Assembly: GCF_000282475.1 (NCBI RefSeq)
Contig: NZ_AKJF01000066.1
Span: forward strand, 1-64,000
Direction: 5' to 3'
Length of the DNA: 64,000 nt
Source: Pseudomonas sp. GM78
GTDB taxonomy: Bacteria > Pseudomonadota > Gammaproteobacteria > Pseudomonadales > Pseudomonadaceae
Shown here: positions 56,168 through 64,000 of the stretch, piece after piece
Position numbering within the stretch: position 1 is the stretch's first letter
How the letters are laid out: each line of letters starts with the position of its first letter
The notes under the pieces: model-generated
Told to the model about the DNA's origin: nothing
The model's database searches: none
Seen by the model: the letters and a program-made list of their open reading frames with translations, nothing else
Position numbers and translations under genes: made by a program

Positions 56168-57003
56168 TGAGTTTTCTGGTGTTGCTGTTGGCAGTGTGGA
56201 TCGAGAAATTTTCGGCCCTGCGCCACCGGGTTCAACACGATGCAGGCTGGGTTCGGGAGCTGCACAAGCTTGAACTCAGCCCGCGTCTGGTGAAGCGTCC
56301 GTGGCTGGTCCTGGCTGTGCTGGTGTTGTTCCCAGTGGCAGTGCTGGGCTTGCTGCTGGTGGTGCTCGACCCTGTAGCCTACGGTTTATTGGCGCTGCCG
56401 GTGCATTTGCTGGTGGTGATCTACAGCCTGGGGCGCGGCGATCTACTGGGCGCTCTCGGGCCCTTTCGCGATGCCTGGCGCCGCGAAGATTTGCAAGCGG
56501 CGGCGCATGTGGCCAAGCGTGATCTGGACATCTGCGCCGACAATGCCGAGCAACTGCTGGAGCGGGTCGAAGGGCATTTGCTGTGGGAGGCCTACCAGAG
56601 CTTTTTCGCGATCATTTTCTGGTACTTCCTGCTGGGACCGGTCGCCGCGCTGAGTTATCGATTGCTGGCCCTGGCCGAAGAACATGGGCAAAACGCGGCC
56701 CTGGTCGAACGCGCCGCACAACTGCGCCATGCATTCGACTGGGTGCCGGTGCGTCTGTTGGCAGCGAGCTTTGCCCTGGTCGGCAACTTTGTCGCGGTCA
56801 GCCGGGTGATGTTGCACGAGCTGTTGAACTGGAACATCAGCGCTGCCCAATTGATCGAAAAGGTCGGACTGGTAGCCGGTGAAATTCCAGCCCCGGTGGT
56901 AGGGCCCGAAGGCATCCATAATCTCGACCGTATCTGGGAGTTGCTGCTGCGGGCGGCAGTGCTCTGGTATGCGGGTTTTGCGTTGTGGACGGTTTTGCCG
57001 TAG
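56167..57003 (+). CDS. ampE: AmpE-type inner membrane protein
   Basis: A 278-aa membrane protein with about four helices (the pair at residues 44-78 is clear). LVLLLAVWIEKFSALR at the start and SYRLLALAEEH near residue 165 are typical. AmpE is a companion of AmpD in beta-lactamase signalling; its biochemical role is unsettled. Related to CobD/CbiB-type membrane proteins. Confidence 0.92.
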   Translation: MSFLVLLLAVWIEKFSALRHRVQHDAGWVRELHKLELSPRLVKRPWLVLAVLVLFPVAVLGLLLVVLDPVAYGLLALPVHLLVVIYSLGRGDLLGALGPFRDAWRREDLQAAAHVAKRDLDICADNAEQLLERVEGHLLWEAYQSFFAIIFWYFLLGPVAALSYRLLALAEEHGQNAALVERAAQLRHAFDWVPVRLLAASFALVGNFVAVSRVMLHELLNWNISAAQLIEKVGLVAGEIPAPVVGPEGIHNLDRIWELLLRAAVLWYAGFALWTVLP

Positions 57004-57140
57004 GTGCCGGCTTGCCGGCGAACGAGACGCTGCGGTGTACCTGTCGCACCGCGTAATCGTTCTTCGACTTGTAGGAGCCAGGCTTGCCGGCGAACCAGAC
57101 GCTGCGGTGTCTCTGCTGCTCGGCGTTATCGTTCTTCGCG
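57004..57140. repeat. tandem REP units
   Basis: Two direct copies of about 73 bases: GGCTTGCCGGCGAAC(G/C)AGACGCTGCGGTGT (from 57009 and from 57081) and the tail TCGTTCTTCG (57057 and 57130 region). They fill most of the ampE-chemoreceptor gap. Confidence 0.85.
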
Positions 57141-57275
57141 GGCACTGCATTCCGTTAACCTTAAGTTACAAAACCCTCCCTTGATTTACGCTATACAGAG
57201 CTAGCGCCGAATACTGGCTATCTGCTGTCTCGCTGCGCTCGCCAATAAAAATAAGAAATCCAAGGGAGACTTCCA

Positions 57276-59306
57276 GTGAAGAGCTTGCTCTATCCCGCCG
57301 TCGCGCTGATGAACCGCCTGAGCTTTGGCATGAAGTTCAGTCTGATCAGCGTACTGTTCCTGGTGCCGATGCTGGTAACCAACTTCTACCTGGTGCGTGA
57401 TTCCTATCGAGAGTTCCAGGGCACCCGGGTCGAACTGCAGAGCCTGGACTTGTTGGGCAGCAGCCTCGCGTTAAGGCGTGATCTGGAAACCCTGAACAAT
57501 CTTGTGCAGATCAACGTCGCCCTGGGCCAGTCGGGCAAGGCGGGGAATGTCGAGACGCAGATTAGTACCCTTGAACAAGGTGTCCTGGCACGCTTGCAGG
57601 GGTTGACGGCGATGGCCACCGATCCGGAGCAGATCGTGCTGTTCGAGGCCAAGCGCGATGAAATGATCAGCGCATTCAAAGCTCAGCAAACGGAAAAATC
57701 CCTGCAAAGCAAAAGTGCGCTGATCGGCAAACTGCTCGGCAATGCGCAGGTATTCGGCCAGATCATCGCCAGCCAGGCCGGCCTGAGCCACGACAGCCAG
57801 AGTGACATGCGCCAGCTGAGCGAACTCGTCACCAACGTCACCCCACGCATCACCCAGATGCTTGGCGAAGGCCGCGCATTGGGCGCCTCTTCCCTGGGCC
57901 AGGGTTTTCTCAATTCGTCGTCGAGCACGCGTTTCGATGAGTTGCTGGCACAGCTCGACAAGCTCCATGCCGAGTACGGCCTGAAGCTGCAGGACGCAAC
58001 GGGCTCGAGCAACGCCGCGCGCGAAACCCTGGCTACCCAGGCTGACAGCAGCAAGGCCTCGTTGAAAAAGGCCAGCGAGCTGTTCGAAGAGCAAGTGGTG
58101 ATGGCCGACACGCTCGATGCACCGTGGCAGGCCTTTTACGATCAGGTCTCGGCGCTGATGGGGCAGACCTACCAACTCAATGAAGCCACTTTGAAATTTC
58201 TCGGCACCCAGCTGCAACAGCGCCTGGAACAGAACCGCACGCACATGATTCTGCAGGCGGTGGCGCTGTCGGTGGTGTTTGTGCTGATCTTTTACCTGTA
58301 CGGCGGCTTCTACGCCTCGACCCGCACCACCCTCAAGCGTCTTGGCGAAGTCATGGATAAAGTGGCGGCCGGCGACATGACGGTCACTTTCAACGCCCAC
58401 AGTCGCGATGAGCTGGGCGAGTTGGGCGAGGTGTTCAACGGCACTGTGAAACAGATCCATGACTTGATCGAGCGTGTCGGGCAAACCGTCGGCGAGGTCG
58501 AGCGCCAGGCCGGGCAAGTCGAGAGTGTCTCGGCGCAAAGCAACCAGGCCGTGGCCGGGCAGCGTTCGCAGATCGAGCAGGTCGCCACCGCGATGAACCA
58601 GATGTCGGCCACCTCCCTTGAGGTGGCGCGCAGCGCTGCCGCCGCCGTCAGCAGCGCCCACAGTGTCAACGACGAAACGGCGAGCGGTCGTGAGCTGGTG
58701 GAGTCGCAGCAGGGCAGCATCGCCGCCCTGGCCAGCGAAATCGATCAATCGGTGCAGGTGATCAACCAGCTGGCCAGCGACAGCCAGTCCATCAGCCGTG
58801 TGCTGGAAGTGATCAAGAGCATCGCCGAACAGACCAACTTGCTGGCGCTCAATGCCGCCATCGAGGCAGCCAGGGCCGGTGAGCAGGGTCGCGGGTTTGC
58901 GGTGGTGGCAGATGAAGTCCGCACCCTGGCCAAGCGCACCCAGCAATCGACCGAAGAGATCGAACAGATGATCGCCAAGCTGCACGGCGGGGTCGGGGCC
59001 GCGGTCAAGGCGATGGGCGTCAGTCATGAGATGGCTAACGGAACGGTGGGGCAGTCGGAAAAGGTCCAGAAGGCCCTGGATAATATCCTGGGGGCTGTCG
59101 GCATGATCGTCGACCAGAACCAGCAGATTGCCGCGGCTGTGGAACAGCAGACCGCCGTGGCCCACGACATTGACCAGAACATTGTCGAGATCAATCGTGC
59201 CGGCGAACGCACGGCCGAAGGTGCGCACCAGACGGAGGATGCCAGTCGCGCGCTGTCGGCGCAGGTGGTGGAGCTCAAACAGTTGATCAGCGCGTTCCGG
59301 GTCTGA
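57276..59306 (+). CDS. methyl-accepting chemotaxis protein
   Basis: A 676-aa chemoreceptor: membrane helices at about 18-40 and 324-344, a helical periplasmic region of about 280 residues, HAMP (GEVMDKVAAGDMTVTFN region), and the signalling domain with [20 protein letters not shown]. The two receptors in this window are similar only in the cytoplasmic part, so ligands should differ. The start is GTG behind AAGGGAG. Its place after nadC-ampDE is conserved in Pseudomonas. Own terminator. Confidence 0.92.
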   Translation: MKSLLYPAVALMNRLSFGMKFSLISVLFLVPMLVTNFYLVRDSYREFQGTRVELQSLDLLGSSLALRRDLETLNNLVQINVALGQSGKAGNVETQISTLEQGVLARLQGLTAMATDPEQIVLFEAKRDEMISAFKAQQTEKSLQSKSALIGKLLGNAQVFGQIIASQAGLSHDSQSDMRQLSELVTNVTPRITQMLGEGRALGASSLGQGFLNSSSSTRFDELLAQLDKLHAEYGLKLQDATGSSNAARETLATQADSSKASLKKASELFEEQVVMADTLDAPWQAFYDQVSALMGQTYQLNEATLKFLGTQLQQRLEQNRTHMILQAVALSVVFVLIFYLYGGFYASTRTTLKRLGEVMDKVAAGDMTVTFNAHSRDELGELGEVFNGTVKQIHDLIERVGQTVGEVERQAGQVESVSAQSNQAVAGQRSQIEQVATAMNQMSATSLEVARSAAAAVSSAHSVNDETASGRELVESQQGSIAALASEIDQSVQVINQLASDSQSISRVLEVIKSIAEQTNLLALNAAIEAARAGEQGRGFAVVADEVRTLAKRTQQSTEEIEQMIAKLHGGVGAAVKAMGVSHEMANGTVGQSEKVQKALDNILGAVGMIVDQNQQIAAAVEQQTAVAHDIDQNIVEINRAGERTAEGAHQTEDASRALSAQVVELKQLISAFRV

Positions 59307-59332
59307 AAACGCTGTAGTACCCCTTCCCAATG

Positions 59333-59373
59333 CCCGCAGGAAAGCTCCTGTTTTCCTGCGGGTTCTTGTTTTT
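59333..59373 (+). terminator. chemoreceptor terminator
   Basis: CCCGCAGGAAA and TTTCCTGCGGG pair around an 8-base loop, followed by TTCTTGTTTTT. Confidence 0.9.
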
Positions 59374-59426
59374 CGTCTTCAATGAAGGATTATCCACGTC
59401 ACTGACCGCATGGAGGAGGCACGGTT

Positions 59427-59816
59427 ATGGCTGTCGCAACACTTGGTATCCAGGGACGCTGTGCCCATTGCCAGCGCACGCTATTGCTCAAGCCCTGGCA
59501 ACTCAATGCCATTGCAATCAACGAAGCATTCACCTGTACCCACTGTCAGAAAGCCCTGCAACTGTGCGACCCGAAACAGATCAGGCGCTTCAAGTCCCTG
59601 GACTCGTTGGCCATGTTGAAGGCCAGCCTGCTGATCATGATTTGCAGCACATTGCTGGTGGCGTTGGTGTTGGAATGGATTGGAATGCTCAGCGTCGTTG
59701 AGCAACTAAATGTTTCGCTGGTGGCGATTTTCGTCTACTTCGTTGCCCTTCGATTCGCTCGCCAGCGTCAGCATATGACGCTGATTCTCGAGGCCGCCAA
59801 GGCTCACGTCGACTGA
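59427..59816 (+). CDS. small membrane protein with zinc-ribbon-like CxxC pairs
   Basis: A 129-aa protein with GRCAHCQR and FTCTHCQKALQLC (two CxxC pairs at about 12-15 and 37-40, likely one zinc site) followed by two membrane helices (about 66-86 and 93-112). Unknown function. It starts after a TTCTTGTTTTT terminator, at an ATG with GGAGG about 11 bases before it. Convergent with tatD; only the stop codons separate them. Confidence 0.65.
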   Translation: MAVATLGIQGRCAHCQRTLLLKPWQLNAIAINEAFTCTHCQKALQLCDPKQIRRFKSLDSLAMLKASLLIMICSTLLVALVLEWIGMLSVVEQLNVSLVAIFVYFVALRFARQRQHMTLILEAAKAHVD

Positions 59817-60593
59817 TTACCAGTTGAACAATTCACGCGCATTGGCGCTGCTGGCGCTGGCCAGCTGTTCGGGGGCGAGCGACATGATTTGCGCCAGTGC
59901 CCCACAGATCGCCGGCAAGTGCGCCGGGCTGTTGCGCTGGCCGGGGAACATCGCTGGTGCCATGTCCGGCGAGTCGGTTTCCAGCACCACCGATTCCAGC
60001 GGCAAGCGGGCGAGCACGCGGTGCATGCGCAGTGCCTGGGGCCAGGTCGCAGCGCCACCGAGGCCGAGTTTGAAACCGAGTTTGATGTATTCGCGCGCTT
60101 CTTCCTGGCTGCCCGCGAAGGCATGGATGATCCCGGCGCGTTTCAACTTGAAACGCTTGAGCGTGGCAATCACCGCCGCATGACTGCGGCGCACATGGAT
60201 CAGGGCGGGTAAATTGAAATCCACCGCCAGCTGCAGCTGCGCGTCGAACAACGCTTGCTGGCGTTCACGGTCCAGGGTTTCGATGAAGTAGTCCAGGCCG
60301 ATCTCGCCCACTGCACACAGCTGGCGATGGCCGGCCAATCGCGTCAGCCAGTCGCCCAGTTCGGTCAGATGTTCGGGGCGATGATCCTCCAGGTACACCG
60401 GGTGCAAACCGAACGCCGCATGCAGGTCGGGATCGCTTTGCACCAGTTCCCAGACGCGCTGCCAATTGCCCTGGTAAACCCCCAGCACCACCATCTGCCG
60501 CACCCCGAGCGCTCGGCTTTGGGCCATCAGCGCCTGACGATCCGCGTCGAAGTCGGGGAAGTCCAGGTGGGTGTGGGTGTCGATCAGGTCCAT
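59817..60593 (-). CDS. TatD-family deoxyribonuclease
   Basis: A 258-aa TIM-barrel metal-dependent hydrolase. Metal ligands: DTHTHLDF (residues 5-12), Glu in AVGEIGLDYF, His in ALIHVRRSH, His in IIHAFAGS, and Asp in VLETDSPDMAP. Most like YjjV within the family. Three bases downstream of cra, so probably the same transcript. Confidence 0.92.
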   Translation of the reverse strand: MDLIDTHTHLDFPDFDADRQALMAQSRALGVRQMVVLGVYQGNWQRVWELVQSDPDLHAAFGLHPVYLEDHRPEHLTELGDWLTRLAGHRQLCAVGEIGLDYFIETLDRERQQALFDAQLQLAVDFNLPALIHVRRSHAAVIATLKRFKLKRAGIIHAFAGSQEEAREYIKLGFKLGLGGAATWPQALRMHRVLARLPLESVVLETDSPDMAPAMFPGQRNSPAHLPAICGALAQIMSLAPEQLASASSANARELFNW

Positions 60594-60596
60594 GGC

Positions 60597-61592
60597 TCAG
60601 TCCTGGCGAATACGTTGCTTGAACGTCCGCGCGATGGCCAGTACACCGGGTTGGTAATCGGATTGTTCAATGGCCGCCAGCGCGAGTGCCAGGGCCTTGT
60701 CGGCAATCAATTGGTGTTGCTGTGCCATGGCGTTCACCGGCAGCGGCAGGAAATCCAGCAACTGGGTGTCACCAAATGTACCGAGGCGCAGCGGGCGGGT
60801 TTTCAGCGGGAAGTCGTGCAGCGCATCGAACACACCTTGAAGCAGTACATAGGACGTGGTCACCAGTGCCTCGGGCAAATGCCCTACGCGCTGGATCAGT
60901 TCTTCCATCAACTGCTTGCCACACTCACGGCTGAACGAATCAGCGTGTTCGATGAGGACCTCGCCGTCGTAGCCGACCAGGGCTTCCTTGAAGCCGGCGG
61001 CCCGTTCCTGGCTGATGCTCAACTCGGGGCGGGCGCCGATCAAGGCGATCTGTTTGGGCAGCGGATCAAGCAGGCTTTGGGTCAGGTGCAGGCTGGCCTC
61101 GCGGTCGTCGCTGATCACCGAGCAGAAATACTCAGGTTCCATGACCCGGTCAATGGCGATGATCGGAATGCCTTTGGCTTGCAGCTGGCGGTAGCTGTCG
61201 TCACCGGGCGGCAGACAACTTGCGACGATCAGGGCGTCACAGCGGCGGGCGCGGAACAGTTGCAGCAGTTGCCGTTCACTGTCCGGTGCATCGTCGGAGC
61301 TGGCAATCAACAGCTGGTAGCCCCGCGCCCGGGCGCCTTGTTCCAGGAGCTTGGCGATCCGCGCGTAACTGGGGTTTTCCAGGTCCGGCAGAATGAAGCC
61401 CAGGGTCCGGGTGTGGCGACTGCGCAGGCCGGCCGCCTGGGGATTGGGCGTGAAACCATGTTCTTCGACGACCGCGCGCACGCGCTCAACGGTGGCGCTG
61501 CTGATGCGTTGCTGTTCGGCCTTGCCATTGATGACGTAACTGGCGGTGGTAACGGACACACCGGCCAGCTGGGCTATATCACTGAGTTTCAA
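60597..61592 (-). CDS. cra: catabolite repressor/activator Cra (FruR)
   Basis: A 331-aa LacI-family regulator. The helix-turn-helix and hinge are MKLSDIAQLAGVSVTTASYV to about residue 55; the sugar-binding domain starts at RTLGFILPDLENPSYARI. Cra binds fructose-1-phosphate and controls the fructose PTS genes. Divergent from fruB, with Cra-type sites between. Confidence 0.93.
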   Translation of the reverse strand: MKLSDIAQLAGVSVTTASYVINGKAEQQRISSATVERVRAVVEEHGFTPNPQAAGLRSRHTRTLGFILPDLENPSYARIAKLLEQGARARGYQLLIASSDDAPDSERQLLQLFRARRCDALIVASCLPPGDDSYRQLQAKGIPIIAIDRVMEPEYFCSVISDDREASLHLTQSLLDPLPKQIALIGARPELSISQERAAGFKEALVGYDGEVLIEHADSFSRECGKQLMEELIQRVGHLPEALVTTSYVLLQGVFDALHDFPLKTRPLRLGTFGDTQLLDFLPLPVNAMAQQHQLIADKALALALAAIEQSDYQPGVLAIARTFKQRIRQD

Positions 61593-61736
61593 CCCGCTAT
61601 TCCTTGTTTTTTCGAGCTTGCCTCGACATTTTCACCAATCCTACCCGATTCAGGCAGGCGACCAGGGTCACAACGCATCCGACAAGTTGGGCTTCAACGA
61701 TGCAACATTATCGAGTAACGTGCCAATCACTCTAGA

Positions 61737-61748
61737 TTAAACGATTCA
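61737..61748. promoter_or_regulatory. Cra (FruR) operator
   Basis: TTAAACGATTCA (reverse TGAATCGTTTAA) matches the TGAAWCGNTT-type Cra consensus and lies between cra and fruB, 139 bases before the fruB start. A second imperfect palindrome TGAATCATTCAA is at 61834-61845, closer to fruB. Confidence 0.75.
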
Positions 61749-61833
61749 GCAAGCGTATTTTCTACATTAATGGCTGCTTTGGCCGGTTCTGCCGAGAAAC
61801 CGCCGAAGATTGTTTTAAGACAAAGGCCTAAGC

Positions 61834-61845
61834 TGAATCATTCAA
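61834..61845. promoter_or_regulatory. possible second Cra site
   Basis: TGAATCATTCA is an 11-base palindrome similar to half of the Cra consensus, 42 bases before fruB; it could cover the promoter. Confidence 0.4.
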
Positions 61846-61886
61846 AAACAATACCTGGCGCCCCAAGGGTGCCAACAGGAGACAGC

Positions 61887-64000
61887 ATGCTCGAGCTCAC
61901 CATAGAGCAGATATCCATGGGCCAGTCGGCTGTGGATAAATCCGCCGCGCTGCAACTGCTGGCCAGGCACCTGGTTGCCGATGGCCTGGTTGACGAGGGC
62001 TACCTCGCCGGCTTGCAGGCACGCGAAGCCCAGGGCTCGACTTTTCTTGGTCAAGGTATTGCCATCCCCCACGGTACGCCTGAAACCCGCGACCAGGTGT
62101 TTTCCACGGGCGTGCGCCTGATGCAATTCCCCGATGGCGTGGATTGGGGCGACGGACAGATCGTCTATCTGGCGATCGGGATTGCCGCCAAATCCGACGA
62201 ACACCTGCGCCTGCTGCAACTGCTGACCCGTGCCCTCGGCGAGACCGACCTGGGCCAGGCCTTGCGTCGTGCCAGTAGCGCCGAGGCCTTGCTGAAACTG
62301 CTGCAAGGCGCGCCGCAAGAACTGGCACTGGATGCGCAGATGATCGGCCTGGGCGTTGCTGCCGAAGATTTCGAAGAGCTGGTCTGGCGCGGCGCGCGTT
62401 TGCTGCGTCAGGCCGACTGCGTCAGCAACGGTTTTTCCGCCGTGTTGCAGCAAGTCGAAGCGCTGCCGCTGGGCGATGGGCTGTGGTGGCTGCACAGTGA
62501 ACAGACGGTCAAGCGTCCGGGGCTGGCGTTCGTCACGCCAGACAAACCGCTGCGCTACCTCGGCCAACCCCTGAGCGGCCTGTTTTGCCTGGCCAGCCTG
62601 GGCGAGGCCCATCAAGCGTTGCTCGAACGCCTGTGTGCGCTGCTGATCGAAGGTCGCGGCCATGAGTTGGGCCGTGCCACCAGTTGCCGCGCGGTGCTTG
62701 AAGTTCTCGGCGGCGAGCTGCCGGCGGACTGGCCAAGTGCACGCATTGCGCTGGCCAACGCCCACGGCCTGCACGCCCGTCCGGCGAAGATCCTCGCGCA
62801 ACTGGCGAAAAGTTTCGAAGGCGAGATTCGCATCCGCATCGTCGATGGCCAGGACAGCGCGGTGTCGGTGAAAAGCTTGAGCAAACTGCTCAGCCTCGGC
62901 GCCCGTCGCGGTCAGGTACTGGAAATCATCGCCGAGCCGAGCATCGCTGCCGATGCCTTGCCCGCCCTGTTGGCCGCCATCGAAGAAGGCCTCGGTGAAG
63001 AAGTCGAGCCGTTGCCAGCGGTGAGCCAGCCGCGTGAGGAAGTGGTCGAGGTGGCCCAGGTGCTGCTCGCCCCGGCGTCGGGCAGTCTGGTACAGGCCAT
63101 CGCCGCCGCTCCGGGAATCGCCATCGGCCCGGCGCATATTCAGGTGCTGCAAGCCATCGATTACCCGCTGCGCGGAGAGTCCGCTGCCATTGAACGTGAG
63201 CGTCTCAAACAAGCGTTGGCCCACGTGCGCCAAGACATCGGCGGCTTGATCGAGCGCAGTAAGGCCAAGGCCATCCGCGAGATTTTCATCACTCACCAGG
63301 AAATGCTCGACGACCCGGAATTGACCGATGAGGTCGACACCCGTCTCAAGCAGGGCGAAAGCGCGGAAGCAGCGTGGATGTCCGTGATCGAAGCCGCCGC
63401 CAGGCAACAGGAATCCTTGCAGGACGCCTTGCTCGCCGAGCGCGCCGCCGATTTGCGCGACATCGGCCGTCGCGTGCTGGCGCAACTCAGTGGTGTCGAA
63501 ACCCCGAATGAACCGGAGCAGCCGTACATTTTGGTGATGGACGAAGTTGGTCCGTCCGATGTGGCGCGCCTTGATCCGACTCGTGTCGCCGGCATTCTCA
63601 CCGCCCGCGGTGGCGCCACCGCCCACAGCGCGATTGTCGCGCGTGCCTTGGGGATTCCAGCGCTGGTCGGCGCCGGGGCCGCGGTGTTGCTGCTGGCACC
63701 GGGTACACCGCTGTTGATCGATGGCCAACGCGGTCGTTTGCATGTGGACGCCGACGCGGCGACCTTGCAGCGAGCCACCCAGGAGCGCGACACCCGCGAG
63801 CAACGCCTGAAGGCCGCCGCCGAACAGCGCCATCAGCCGGCGTTGACCACCGACGGTCATGCCGTCGAAGTGTTCGCCAATATCGGTGAAAGTGCCGGCG
63901 TCACCAGCGCGGTGGAGCAGGGCGCCGAAGGCATCGGTCTGCTGCGCACCGAGCTGATTTTCATGGCCCATCCGCAAGCGCCGGACGAGGCGACCCAGGA
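61887..64000 (+). CDS. fruB: fructose PTS multiphosphoryl protein EIIA-HPr-EI, 3' cut by window
   Basis: The visible 704 codons form a fusion: EIIA-fructose with the active His in GIAIPHGTPE (about residue 62), an HPr domain with NAHGLHARPAKIL (active His about 296), and enzyme I with the phospho-His in ARGGATAHSAIVARALGIP (about 580). It takes phosphate from phosphoenolpyruvate and passes it to the fructose permease FruA. ATG behind AGGAG. The C-terminal PEP-binding barrel continues past the window end, so the gene is partial only for that reason. Confidence 0.95.
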   Translation, partial: MLELTIEQISMGQSAVDKSAALQLLARHLVADGLVDEGYLAGLQAREAQGSTFLGQGIAIPHGTPETRDQVFSTGVRLMQFPDGVDWGDGQIVYLAIGIAAKSDEHLRLLQLLTRALGETDLGQALRRASSAEALLKLLQGAPQELALDAQMIGLGVAAEDFEELVWRGARLLRQADCVSNGFSAVLQQVEALPLGDGLWWLHSEQTVKRPGLAFVTPDKPLRYLGQPLSGLFCLASLGEAHQALLERLCALLIEGRGHELGRATSCRAVLEVLGGELPADWPSARIALANAHGLHARPAKILAQLAKSFEGEIRIRIVDGQDSAVSVKSLSKLLSLGARRGQVLEIIAEPSIAADALPALLAAIEEGLGEEVEPLPAVSQPREEVVEVAQVLLAPASGSLVQAIAAAPGIAIGPAHIQVLQAIDYPLRGESAAIERERLKQALAHVRQDIGGLIERSKAKAIREIFITHQEMLDDPELTDEVDTRLKQGESAEAAWMSVIEAAARQQESLQDALLAERAADLRDIGRRVLAQLSGVETPNEPEQPYILVMDEVGPSDVARLDPTRVAGILTARGGATAHSAIVARALGIPALVGAGAAVLLLAPGTPLLIDGQRGRLHVDADAATLQRATQERDTREQRLKAAAEQRHQPALTTDGHAVEVFANIGESAGVTSAVEQGAEGIGLLRTELIFMAHPQAPDEATQ

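Overview
The window is chromosomal DNA of a Pseudomonas, most likely of the P. fluorescens group. The evidence is the gene order (rimP-nusA-infB-rbfA-truB-rpsO-pnp behind an initiator tRNA, fur/bamE back to back, recN-grpE-dnaK-dnaJ-dapB-carAB-greA, yhbY/rlmE-ftsH-folP-glmM-tpiA-secG, nadC-ampDE), the high GC content, and dispersed REP palindromes typical of fluorescent pseudomonads.

Layout. Positions 1-3150 are a decayed accessory segment. It holds an unrecognised small ORF, a TacA/TacT-like toxin-antitoxin pair (DUF1778 antitoxin plus GNAT toxin), a symmetric four-box CCGTACGG array with an embedded promoter, a frameshifted and truncated C5-cytosine methyltransferase, and the catalytic half of a P2-like phage integrase. 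Positions 3169-11700 are variable but ordinary core: a chemoreceptor, a coupled histidine-phosphatase/PAP2 pair, a DUF2252 protein, a PliI-type lysozyme inhibitor, a protein of unknown function, an isochorismatase-fold hydrolase, tmRNA (ssrA) and a small exported protein. Positions 11708-20332 are a complete lactate utilisation locus: lldP, lldEFG (LutABC type) and an FAD/Fe-S D-lactate dehydrogenase, divergent from the regulator gene lldR, with a perfect LldR-type operator between.

Positions 20384-43288 are housekeeping genes: smpB, an NSS transporter, ratA-rnfH, bamE, fur, recN with a LexA box, the heat-shock genes with two clear sigma-32 promoters, dapB, carAB with a leader that looks like an attenuator, greA, yhbY, rlmE-ftsH, folP-glmM, tpiA-secG. 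Positions 43311-52497 are two tRNAs followed by the translation/RNA-decay cluster. Positions 52596-59816 hold tRNA-Thr(CGT), nadC, a short DUF1631 protein, ampDE and a second chemoreceptor. The right end (59817-64000) is tatD-cra on the minus strand, divergent from fruB (fructose PTS EIIA-HPr-EI), which runs off the window.

I found no convincing new multi-gene system, CRISPR array or intact mobile element. The most interesting signals are regulatory: the CCGTACGG array (1571-1634), a carA leader reading frame that runs through a terminator and ends on the carA start codon, paired sigma-32 promoters around grpE, and several near-perfect palindromes at gene starts. All functions are assigned by reading the protein sequences; no database search was run.
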